Shown piece by piece: positions 33,583-41,404 of a DNA stretch of 64,000 nucleotides. Numbering within the stretch: position 1 is the first letter of the stretch; every line of letters starts with the position of its first letter. Under the pieces are notes generated by a model. The model saw nothing but the letters and a program-made list of their open reading frames with translations, was not told the origin of the DNA and did no database searches. Origin of the DNA: Lachnospiraceae bacterium (GTDB taxonomy: Bacteria; Bacillota; Clostridia; Lachnospirales; Lachnospiraceae); the NCBI GenBank assembly GCA_902363825.1, contig CABJBK010000004.1, positions 131,712 through 195,711 of the forward strand, written 5' to 3'. A program made the translations under genes and the position numbers.

Positions 33583-35451
33583 CTAACGCATGCTGTTGAG
33601 CAGTGTATCGATCATTGCCGCGATCACGTTGATGTAACGGCTCGCAGCGTTATATCCGTTCTGGTACTTAATCATGTTTGTAAGTTCTTCGTCCGTGGAA
33701 ACACCGATCACTTCCTGCCTCTTGTTATCCGTAGATAACAGGGATCCGGAAAGTGTATCCGTCGCCGTTGCGTAGATATTGCCGTTCATTGCCAGTTCAT
33801 CTACCATCTTCGTGTAGAACTTCTCAAAGGTACAGTTCTCTGTGTCGTACGGACTGAGCCACATTGACTCTGTTGTCCATGCCGCAAGAAGTTTATTTCC
33901 CAGATCATAATCCACGTCTTTCATATTTGCTTTCATATGCGGGAGATTGGTTCCGATCTTTAAGAGATCGCCGTTAATGGACACGCCCTCGGTCGTATAC
34001 ATTTTGGAACGGTCGTTTAGATCTTCCTCATTGTATTTCCAGATCTTGATCTCATTTCCGTTTGCGTCCGTAACCGCATTGCCCGCCGCATCGCGAAGTG
34101 TGATCTCGGTATAGCGGTCACATCCGTTTCGTTTGAACAGTTCCTGCGGCGGCAGCTGTCCGTCCTCTCCGCGCGGTGTTGTATTCACATCCAAAAACTT
34201 TGCGTCTGTCGCAACGATCATATTTCCATCCGCGTCATAGTAGGCATTGCCGTTTTCATCTGCCAGCACGCGGACTGTTTCGCCGTTGACCGTTGCCTCG
34301 ATCGTATGATAGAGTACGTTTCCGTCCGCATCATAGCACGTGCCGTCTTCCGCCACCTGCGTATTCGGGCAGAACAGGTCATTGATCTGTGTCATCATCG
34401 TGTGGATGAGCTGATCGAACTCTGCCAGTGAATTCATCATCGTGGATTTTCCGATGCCTTCCTGATACTGCTCGCTTGTCATCGTGCTTCCATCCGCATT
34501 GTGGAACAGATTATAATAGGTCGGTGTCATATCGCCGCGCGCGAGAAGCTGTGCCTTGATCGATCCCATATCCGTATTCATGTCGGAGGAGATCTCCTCG
34601 GTCAGATCATAGACATAATCCAGATCGCCGGATGTCATATCCGATGTATTCGGCCAGTACGGCGTAATGAAATCCGTTACTTTGTCGGTCTGTTTTGCCA
34701 TATTGTACACACGCACTTCATCGAGAAGATCGTGGTTCTCAAAACGGACGCTCACGATGCCATCCGGATTTTCTTCGTATTCAATCTTTCCGTACGCAGA
34801 AAGCTGATCCAGTGCCTGATCTCTCGCGTCTCTTAAGTCCATCGCGGTCTCAATGCCGCCCGCCTCGATCTTCTGGATCTCATAATTCAGGTCGAAAATG
34901 TTCTGCGCCAGTTCATTTACTTTATCTATTTTTTCGGAAATCTGTGTATTGATATTTTTCTGATAAGATTTGAGTCCGGAATAAACCGCCTTGGAACGGC
35001 TGAGGAACAGGCTCGCTTTCTGGATGACCATGTTCTGTGCGGTTGAATTTCCCGGATCTGTTCCGAAATTATTAAACGCGTTCCAGAAATCTTTCAGTGC
35101 GTTCTGAAACTGTTTTCCTTCCATTTCCTGCAGATAAGTCTGCACTTCATAAGCTGCCTCGTAGGATGTTTCGTAAAACGCTGACCGTGCTGAGGTAGAA
35201 CGGTATAATTTGTCCAGAAACATGTCTCTCGTATGTACCACATCCCCGATCGACACACCAAGTCCGTACTGCTGCGGACTGATCGCAGCATTCGCAAATT
35301 TGATATAATTTTCATCGGTGAACAGTACCTGCTGACGTACATGACCTGTCGTACCTACGTTTGCAAGGTTGTTCGCTGTTGTGTTGATCGCGTTCTGGTG
35401 GTTCCTGAGTGAGGAACTTCCTATATATAAACTTCCAAATGAATTTGCCAC
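33583..35451 (-). CDS. flgK: Second FlgK-like hook-associated protein
   Basis: A 622-residue FlgK-type protein with the flagellar rod N-terminal helix (SLRNHQNAINTTANNLANVGTTGH) and matching C-terminal helix (NGYNAASRYINVIAAMIDTLL). Residues about 366-472 form an insert with five D-x-x-G-N motifs, not seen in the neighbour. It starts with GTG behind AAGGAG and lies 15 bases upstream of the other flgK. The duplication may supply a second junction ring or a heteromeric junction. Confidence 0.85.
   Translation of the reverse strand: MANSFGSLYIGSSSLRNHQNAINTTANNLANVGTTGHVRQQVLFTDENYIKFANAAISPQQYGLGVSIGDVVHTRDMFLDKLYRSTSARSAFYETSYEAAYEVQTYLQEMEGKQFQNALKDFWNAFNNFGTDPGNSTAQNMVIQKASLFLSRSKAVYSGLKSYQKNINTQISEKIDKVNELAQNIFDLNYEIQKIEAGGIETAMDLRDARDQALDQLSAYGKIEYEENPDGIVSVRFENHDLLDEVRVYNMAKQTDKVTDFITPYWPNTSDMTSGDLDYVYDLTEEISSDMNTDMGSIKAQLLARGDMTPTYYNLFHNADGSTMTSEQYQEGIGKSTMMNSLAEFDQLIHTMMTQINDLFCPNTQVAEDGTCYDADGNVLYHTIEATVNGETVRVLADENGNAYYDADGNMIVATDAKFLDVNTTPRGEDGQLPPQELFKRNGCDRYTEITLRDAAGNAVTDANGNEIKIWKYNEEDLNDRSKMYTTEGVSINGDLLKIGTNLPHMKANMKDVDYDLGNKLLAAWTTESMWLSPYDTENCTFEKFYTKMVDELAMNGNIYATATDTLSGSLLSTDNKRQEVIGVSTDEELTNMIKYQNGYNAASRYINVIAAMIDTLLNSMR
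34036..34356 (-). repeat. DxxGN repeat insert within the second flgK
   Basis: Five copies of Asp-x-x-Gly-Asn occur at residues 374, 398, 406, 454 and 462; two pairs are spaced by exactly 8 residues. The pattern resembles turn-rich, possibly metal-binding surface repeats and marks an added exposed domain. Confidence 0.55.
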
Positions 35452-35477
35452 GGTTTCTTCTCCTTTCTTCCCTTATC

Positions 35478-35990
35478 TTACTGTTTTGCGTCAAAGCCGC
35501 TGCTTCCAAGCAGTTCTCCGGTGTTATAAGCGTTTTTGTCGTAATTTGCCGTCTCAGGAGCCTGACGCAGACTTTTAAACAGGGTCAGGTCAAAGTTCAC
35601 CATTTCAAGTGCCTGTTCAAGCAGAACCCGGTTCTGCTCGTTTACCGCAGACATCTCATCCAGGGTATGACGCAGACGATCACACAGATCGGACAACTTC
35701 TTTTGTTCGTTCGGCTGTTTTTCCAGAAGATCTATCATTTTGCGTACGGTAAGTGTCTCGGCATCCTGTCCGAGTACATCCGCCATATCCGCAAGAACCC
35801 CGGATCTTTTTGTCTCGAGATTCTTCAAAATGCTGGTGACATCCTGTTCTTCATTTGTAATATCCTCTAATGTCCGGATGTCTCCCTTGATGATCGCGTT
35901 CTTCTTGTCTGTCGATAACCCGATCAGCTTCCGGTAATGTTTTTCTTCTTGTTCGATTACGTCCAAAAGGTCGTCCATTAAACTGGCCAC
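35478..35990 (-). CDS. flgN: FlgN-type flagellar chaperone
   Basis: A 170-residue protein. ASLMDDLLDVIEQEEKHYRKL and the long amphipathic helices to residue 140 match FlgN, the export chaperone of FlgK and FlgL. The tail (SSGFDAKQ) is disordered. Starts with GTG after GAGGATAAG. It lies between flgM and the two flgK genes, its usual place in Firmicutes. Confidence 0.85.
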   Translation of the reverse strand: MASLMDDLLDVIEQEEKHYRKLIGLSTDKKNAIIKGDIRTLEDITNEEQDVTSILKNLETKRSGVLADMADVLGQDAETLTVRKMIDLLEKQPNEQKKLSDLCDRLRHTLDEMSAVNEQNRVLLEQALEMVNFDLTLFKSLRQAPETANYDKNAYNTGELLGSSGFDAKQ

Positions 35991-36011
35991 TGTCTTATCC
36001 TCATTCCTTGC

Positions 36012-36293
36012 TTAGTTGTTCATTGCATTGTAATGTGCTAAAAGTTTTTCTGCAAAATCTCCCGTATCAACCGAATAACTGCCCGTTGACATTTTGTTTT
36101 TCAACTGAGAAACCTTATCTTCCCTGATATCTGAAGTTTCCGCAACTGCCTGTTTTGCGATCTGGTAGTCCTGCCCTGTCTGTGAGATACTGAGATAATC
36201 CCTGCCATAAGACGCAGCATTTACGTTATATTTCGCAGATGTCTTTGTTGTTTTATATAAAGATGCTACCTGACTGATGGATTCTATACGCAT
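36012..36293 (-). CDS. flgM: Anti-sigma-28 factor FlgM
   Basis: The product has 93 residues. The N terminus MRIESISQVASLY and the C-terminal half (SDIREDKVSQLKNKMSTGSYSVD, then FAEKLLAHYN) are the sigma-28-binding region. It holds sigma-28 inactive until exported through the finished hook. First gene of the late flagellar operon and itself behind a sigma-28 promoter, giving negative feedback. Confidence 0.92.
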   Translation of the reverse strand: MRIESISQVASLYKTTKTSAKYNVNAASYGRDYLSISQTGQDYQIAKQAVAETSDIREDKVSQLKNKMSTGSYSVDTGDFAEKLLAHYNAMNN

Positions 36294-36350
36294 AACGGCA
36301 TCTCCTTTCTTCCCTGAATTGCTAAGTTCCCAATGAACTTTCTAATGTAT

Positions 36351-36377
36351 TTATCGGACGAAATTGCAATTACATTA
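36351..36377 (-). promoter_or_regulatory. Sigma-28 promoter of the flgM operon, overlapping the end of murE
   Basis: On the minus strand TAAT (36377 to 36374), 15 bases, then TCCGATAA (36358 to 36351), the best -10 of the four in the window. Its -35 and spacer overlap the last codons and stop of murE, so the flagellar operon begins inside the upstream housekeeping gene. Confidence 0.78.
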
Positions 36378-37851
36378 GCCCTTTTTTCATTTCTTCCATA
36401 ATCTCGGCAACTGCCTCGCGCTCATCAAAATGATATTTCACGCCTTTGATCTCCTGATAATTTTCATGGCCTTTTCCGAGCAGCACGATCATATCGCCTT
36501 CTTTTGCATTTTCAATACAGTAGCGGATCGCTTCTTTTCTGTCATCGATCTCGATATATTTTCCGTTGCTTTTCGCAAGTCCGACCTTGATATCGTTGTT
36601 GATATCGGAAATCTCCTCGTCTCTTGGATTGTCACAGGTGAGCACACACAGATCCGCCATCTCGCCCGTAACCTCTCCCATGTCATAACGGCGCAGTTTG
36701 GAACGGTTTCCGCCTCCGCCGTAAACACAGATCAGCCGTTTTGGATGGTACTCAAGCAGCGTTGTGAGCACGCTTCTGGTGCTGACCTCGTTGTGCGCGT
36801 AATCGATGATGAGTGTAAATTTGTCCGACACCGGAACCATCTCCACTCTGCCCTTGACCTGTACCTCGCTTAACGCGGCAAGGATCGCTTCATCCCCGAT
36901 ACCCGCCAGATGGCATACGAGCATGGTCACGAGCGCGTTGTATACCGAGAATCTGCCCGGAATGTGTACGCGCGCTTCGCAGTCCATACAGCCTTTGGTG
37001 TGGAAATGCATTCCGAGTTTTCCGTTCTCCTGTAAAAATCCGATATTTTCTGCCATGAGATCCGCCTGTTTTTCGCAGGAAAATGTTTTGACTTCACAGG
37101 TATGTCCTTTTAAAATGCCTTCCACATGCTCGTCATCCGCATTTACGATGCCGCATCTGCACTGACGGAACAAGAGGCTTTTGCACTCCATATATTCCTC
37201 GAAAGACGCATGTTCCGCCGGTCCGATATGATCCGGGGAAAGATTGGTAAATACGCCGTAATCAAATTCGATGCCTGCGGTACGATCCAGTTTCAGTCCC
37301 TGGGAAGATACCTCCATGACCACATGGCTGCAGCCCTCTTTTACCATTTCACGAAACAGACGGTGCAGCTCATAGGACTCCGGCGTCGTATTCTTGGACG
37401 GCAGTTTTTTATCTCCCGCAAGGGAACCGATCGTTCCGATCAGGCCGACTTTTTTTCCCGCGTGTTCCAGTACGCTTTTGATCATATAAGTCGTTGTCGT
37501 CTTTCCCTTGGTTCCGGTCAGTCCGATCGTTGTCAGTTCTCTTGCCGGATAACCGAAATACGCCGCTGACATGCAGGCAAGCGCTTTTCTTGCCGATGCC
37601 ACGGAGATCACCGTGATCTCTGCCGGGATCTCCGCCAGATCCACTTCTTTTTCCACTACGATCGCCGACGCTTTTTTCGCCACCGCATCCGGGATATATT
37701 TGTGTCCGTCGGTCTTCGCACCGATCATGCAGACAAACGCCGTTCCCTGCTCTAATTTTCTTGAATCATATATAATGTCCGCGATCTCCACGTCCATGCT
37801 GCCCTGCAGACAGGTGTATTCTATCTTTTCACAAAGTTCTCTTAACTTCAT
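36370..37851 (-). CDS. murE: UDP-MurNAc-tripeptide synthetase, meso-DAP-adding
   Basis: A 493-residue protein from the ATG at 37851, the normal MurE length, behind GGAGGATAAAG. TTIGLTGTKGKTTTTYMIK is the ATP loop. Near residue 405 the DNPR motif marks the meso-diaminopimelate-specific enzymes. It adds the third residue to the peptidoglycan stem peptide in the cytoplasm. A 54-codon in-frame extension upstream is translation of the palindrome at 37882, not protein. The partner dapF is immediately upstream. Confidence 0.95.
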   Translation of the reverse strand: MKLRELCEKIEYTCLQGSMDVEIADIIYDSRKLEQGTAFVCMIGAKTDGHKYIPDAVAKKASAIVVEKEVDLAEIPAEITVISVASARKALACMSAAYFGYPARELTTIGLTGTKGKTTTTYMIKSVLEHAGKKVGLIGTIGSLAGDKKLPSKNTTPESYELHRLFREMVKEGCSHVVMEVSSQGLKLDRTAGIEFDYGVFTNLSPDHIGPAEHASFEEYMECKSLLFRQCRCGIVNADDEHVEGILKGHTCEVKTFSCEKQADLMAENIGFLQENGKLGMHFHTKGCMDCEARVHIPGRFSVYNALVTMLVCHLAGIGDEAILAALSEVQVKGRVEMVPVSDKFTLIIDYAHNEVSTRSVLTTLLEYHPKRLICVYGGGGNRSKLRRYDMGEVTGEMADLCVLTCDNPRDEEISDINNDIKVGLAKSNGKYIEIDDRKEAIRYCIENAKEGDMIVLLGKGHENYQEIKGVKYHFDEREAVAEIMEEMKKGLM

Positions 37852-37881
37852 CTTTATCCTCCATTTTCTTCTTTTTTTGTT

Positions 37882-38001
37882 TTCGCGATAGTACAAAAGT
37901 TTCCGGATGTTGTCCGGCTGGGGACAGACTGCAATGCAGAATCTCTGCAGATTTGTCTGTCCCCGGCCGGACAATCTTCCAGACTTGTACCATTTTTGCG
38001 A
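37882..38001. repeat. 120-base imperfect extragenic palindrome
   Basis: The two halves are near-complementary. TTCGC, GTAC, TTGTCCGGC, GGGGACAGAC and TGCAGA on the left pair with their complements on the right, around a three-base centre (ATC), with small bulges. It lies between dapF and murE, and neither strand ends in a T-run, so it is not a standard terminator. Its form suggests a mobile extragenic palindrome (REP/MITE-like) or a strong RNA hairpin. Confidence 0.7.
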
Positions 38002-38072
38002 ACACAGATCCATCCGATTAAAAATCCGGCATTCCTGAAAATTCTCAAATTCAGAGTATGCGCAGAAACTTT

Positions 38073-38927
38073 TTATTGGTTCAAAATATGTGATGCATCG
38101 ATCTCTGACTCAAATACGGTATGGGACGGTCCGGTCATGAACATATGATTTGTTTTCTCGTCCCACTCGATATAAAGCGGTCCGCCGACCTGCTCTACCG
38201 TAACTTTTCTGTCACACCGTCCGGTCAGGGCGCCCGTCACAACTGCCGTACAGCATCCGGTTCCGCAGCCGATCGTCTCTCCGGTTCCGCGCTCCCACTC
38301 CCGCTGCTTTACATAGTCCCGGCTCACAAATTCCACAAAGGTCACATTCGTCTTATTCGGAAACAGGCTTGTCATATGCTCAATCTCTTTTCCGTATTTT
38401 TCCACATCGAGATCCGCAACACTGTCTACAAACATTGCGCAGTGCGGGTTGCCCCAGGATACCGCCGTGATGTGGAAGGTGCGGTCTAATACTTTTACCG
38501 GCTGATCCACAAACTGCGGAAGATCGGTATTGACCGGGATCACTTTTGTGTCTAAGCGCGGCTCGCCGATATCCGCACGGATATTGGAAACCAGTCCGTC
38601 TTTCACCGTCAGATTCAGATGCTGCATCCCGCCAAGGGTTTCAATGACCAGATCCGTCTGATCGGTCAGTCTGTGATCGTATACATATTTACCGACACTT
38701 CGCAGCGCGTTGCCGCACATCTCACCCTCACTTCCGTCCGGGTTGAACATGCGCATACGGAAGTCCCCTTTATCCGACGGGCAGATCAGCACCATGCCGT
38801 CCGAGCCGATCGCGAAATGGCGGTCGCTCACAAATCTTGCCAGCTCCGGTAAGTTATTTAATTTCTGGTGGATTGCGTCAATATATACATAATCATTGCC
38901 AAATGCCTGCATTTTCGTAAATTTCAT
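38073..38927 (-). CDS. dapF: Diaminopimelate epimerase
   Basis: A 284-residue enzyme from the ATG at 38927 (AAAGGAG upstream). The two active-site cysteines are visible in MCGNALRSVGKY and IGCGTGCCTAVV. It converts LL- to meso-diaminopimelate, the substrate of the next gene, MurE. A longer frame to 39017 has no ribosome site. Confidence 0.95.
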   Translation of the reverse strand: MKFTKMQAFGNDYVYIDAIHQKLNNLPELARFVSDRHFAIGSDGMVLICPSDKGDFRMRMFNPDGSEGEMCGNALRSVGKYVYDHRLTDQTDLVIETLGGMQHLNLTVKDGLVSNIRADIGEPRLDTKVIPVNTDLPQFVDQPVKVLDRTFHITAVSWGNPHCAMFVDSVADLDVEKYGKEIEHMTSLFPNKTNVTFVEFVSRDYVKQREWERGTGETIGCGTGCCTAVVTGALTGRCDRKVTVEQVGGPLYIEWDEKTNHMFMTGPSHTVFESEIDASHILNQ

Positions 38928-39046
38928 ATCGCTTATCTCCTTTACTTTCATCTTTCCCGATTTTTCTGGTAAAAACACGGGAAACAGGAACACGGGCAGC
39001 AGCTTTTTGCCATCCACCCGTGCATGTTCAAACTCATTTTTATTTT

Positions 39047-40231
39047 TTAGCCATTCATCGCGCGATCCAGATCCGCGATAATATCGTCCGGATTCTCGAT
39101 TCCAACGGACATACGGAGGAAGCTGCGTGTGATACCAAGTTTTTCTTTGACATCTTCCGGCGTATCTTCGTGCGTCTGTGTCGTCGGATAAGTGATCAGT
39201 GTCTCGGTTCCACCAAGGCTCTCCGCAAACATGATCATATCCACATTCTTTAAGATCTTCATAACGGTCTCTTCACTGTCCACGGTAAAGGAGATCATTC
39301 CGCCAAATCCGGTCGTCTGTTTTAAGGTCACATCATAGTCCTTGTGATCTTCAAATCCGACATAGTAAACTTTCTCTACTTTTTTCTGTTCACGCAGCCA
39401 GTGCGCCACTTTCTTTGCGTTGGCGTTGTGCTTGTCCATGCGGACTGCAAGCGTCTTGATGCCGCGCAGCACCAGCCAGGAATCTAACGGAGCGAGCTGG
39501 CTTCCGTGGGATTTGATATGGATATTGATCTTCTCCGCGATCTCCTCGTCATCCTTTACCACTACGATACCGGAGATCGTGTCGTTGTGTCCGCCCAGAT
39601 ATTTGGTCGAACTGTGTGTTACGATGTCCGCGCCAAGTGTAAGCGGTTTCTGGAAATACGGTGTCAGGAATGTGTTGTCCACAACAGTCAGCGCGCCGAT
39701 TCCTTTTGCGATCTCGGAAACAGCGTGAATATCCGCCACCTTCATCATCGGATTGGTCGGTGTCTCAATGAAAAACATCTTGGTATTCTTCTGTATTGCT
39801 GCCTGTACCGCATCCAGATCTGACATGTCAACATAGGTGTGTTCTATTCCGTACTTGCCAAACACATCCCCGATGATACGGAAGGTTCCGCCATAAATAT
39901 CATCCGAAAGGATAATGTGATCACCCGGCTCAAGCAGGGAAAATACCGCCATGTTGGCAGCCTGTCCACTGGAAAACGCGAATCCACGGATACCACCTTC
40001 CAGGATCGCCATGGTGCGCTCAAGCTCCAGTCTGGTCGGATTTTCCAGTCTGCTGTACGCAAAACCTGTGGTCTGCCCAAACTCCGGATGGCGGAAGGTC
40101 GCCGCCTGGAAGATCGGCATGCTTACCGCGCCGGTAAGCGGCTCCGTTCCAAGTGCGCCGTGTACCACTTTGGAATCAAACGCGAGATTTTCTTTTGTAT
40201 CAAAATCGGTATAATTGCTGAAATTTTTCAT
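39047..40231 (-). CDS. Transsulfuration-family PLP enzyme (cystathionine gamma-synthase/beta-lyase or methionine gamma-lyase)
   Basis: The product has 394 residues. FAYSRLENPTRLELE, GFAFSSGQAANMAVF and VTHSSTKYLGGHND (Schiff-base Lys) are Cys/Met metabolism PLP-enzyme signatures. It acts on cystathionine, O-acylhomoserine or methionine; the specific reaction cannot be fixed by eye. An AraC-type regulator is divergently oriented 297 bases away, and no S-box or T-box leader was recognised. Confidence 0.88.
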   Translation of the reverse strand: MKNFSNYTDFDTKENLAFDSKVVHGALGTEPLTGAVSMPIFQAATFRHPEFGQTTGFAYSRLENPTRLELERTMAILEGGIRGFAFSSGQAANMAVFSLLEPGDHIILSDDIYGGTFRIIGDVFGKYGIEHTYVDMSDLDAVQAAIQKNTKMFFIETPTNPMMKVADIHAVSEIAKGIGALTVVDNTFLTPYFQKPLTLGADIVTHSSTKYLGGHNDTISGIVVVKDDEEIAEKINIHIKSHGSQLAPLDSWLVLRGIKTLAVRMDKHNANAKKVAHWLREQKKVEKVYYVGFEDHKDYDVTLKQTTGFGGMISFTVDSEETVMKILKNVDMIMFAESLGGTETLITYPTTQTHEDTPEDVKEKLGITRSFLRMSVGIENPDDIIADLDRAMNG

Positions 40232-40528
40232 AATAAAAACCGCCTTTCTCTCAGGTTTTATCTTGTCAACTGCATAGTTTCGCCATTTTTAGTCTGTTTC
40301 CATTATATATGACATTATTTTGAAAGAATATCAAAATAATGCTTTATACATTGCAGATAATGCTTTATACTGAACATAACAGTTGTCTTTGAAATTTTCA
40401 AGAAATGATACAGATGGTCCGTCCATGGCACACCGCTCTTAGCAGTGCTTTTCCAGTGTGCCTAAGCGGGCTGACAGACAGTGTTGATAGAATGCCGCAT
40501 TCCGGCGATAAATGTACGGAGGTTACAT

Positions 40529-41359
40529 ATGGAAAACTACGAAAAAACCGGGTATCTCACTACAAACTTCAAAATGTTCCACATCATCGACCGGCAGAAA
40601 AAGGATTTTTCTTTTCACTACCACGATTTCAACAAGATCCTGATCTTTATCCGGGGAGATGTCAGCTACTGTATCGAGGGGCATTCTTACGAGCTGCAGC
40701 CCTATGATGTGGTCTTTGTAAAAGCCGGAGAGATCCACCGCCCCGTGATCCACAGCGACGCGGTCTATGAGCGCATCATCATCTATGTTTCTCCGGATTT
40801 TATCAGTTCCTACCAGAATGAGAACTACGATCTGAACTACTGTTTCAAAAAAGCGCAGGAGGAAAAGTCCAATGTCCTGCGCATGGATTCTTTTCACCGC
40901 AGCAAACTCTACGAAGTGACCTGCGAACTGGAAAAATCGTTTTCGGATGCGGATTATGCCGGTGAGCTGTACCAGAATATCCTGTTTCTGGAATTTATGA
41001 TCCAGTTAAACCGCGCAACGATCCACAATCACATCGACTATGTCAACACCAGCGCTTCCAATCCGAAGATCCTTGCCCTGCTTGATTTTTTGAACACGCA
41101 TCTCACGGAAGATATTTCGATCGACCGGCTGTCGGAGCAATTTTACATCAGCAAATATTATCTGATGCACAGTTTCAAAGAGGAGACCGGCTACACGATT
41201 GGAAATTACCTGACCACCAGGCGCCTGCTCCGGGCAAGGGATCTGATCCGCGACGGCTCACCGATCACCGAAGCCTGCTTTGCCAGTGGCTTTAAGAACT
41301 ATTCTTCTTTTTCGAGAGCCTACAAAAAATATTTCAAAAAAGCCCCGCGGGATCTCTGA
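40529..41359 (+). CDS. AraC-family transcriptional regulator with cupin domain
   Basis: A 276-residue protein. An N-terminal cupin sensor (FHYHDFNKILIFIRG, ELQPYDVVFVKAGEIHRP) is followed by a double HTH (ISIDRLSEQFYISKYYLMHSF, ITEACFASGFKNYSSFSRAYKK). ATG 40529 follows GGAGG; an in-frame ATG at 40481 has no ribosome site. The leader has a 7-bp hairpin (GGCACAC/GTGTGCC around 40429-40464). It may control the divergent transsulfuration gene. Confidence 0.9.
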   Translation: MENYEKTGYLTTNFKMFHIIDRQKKDFSFHYHDFNKILIFIRGDVSYCIEGHSYELQPYDVVFVKAGEIHRPVIHSDAVYERIIIYVSPDFISSYQNENYDLNYCFKKAQEEKSNVLRMDSFHRSKLYEVTCELEKSFSDADYAGELYQNILFLEFMIQLNRATIHNHIDYVNTSASNPKILALLDFLNTHLTEDISIDRLSEQFYISKYYLMHSFKEETGYTIGNYLTTRRLLRARDLIRDGSPITEACFASGFKNYSSFSRAYKKYFKKAPRDL

Positions 41360-41385
41360 TACGGATGCTCCCACGGGACTTTTTC
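41341..41385 (+). terminator. Terminator overlapping the end of the AraC gene
   Basis: A 12-position stem (10 paired) AGCCCCGCGGGA / TCCCACGGGACT, followed by T5, overlaps the last codons of the regulator. Confidence 0.65.
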
Positions 41386-41404
41386 CATTCTTTCTTATTC
41401 TTTC

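Noticed and set aside
37852..38013. A 54-codon N-terminal extension of MurE
   Set aside because: It translates the palindrome; the start at 37851 gives normal length and a strong ribosome site.
40429..40464. Hairpin GGCACAC/GTGTGCC as a riboswitch (S-box or T-box) near the transsulfuration gene
   Set aside because: It lies on the regulator's leader, and none of the conserved S-box or T-box cores is present on either strand.
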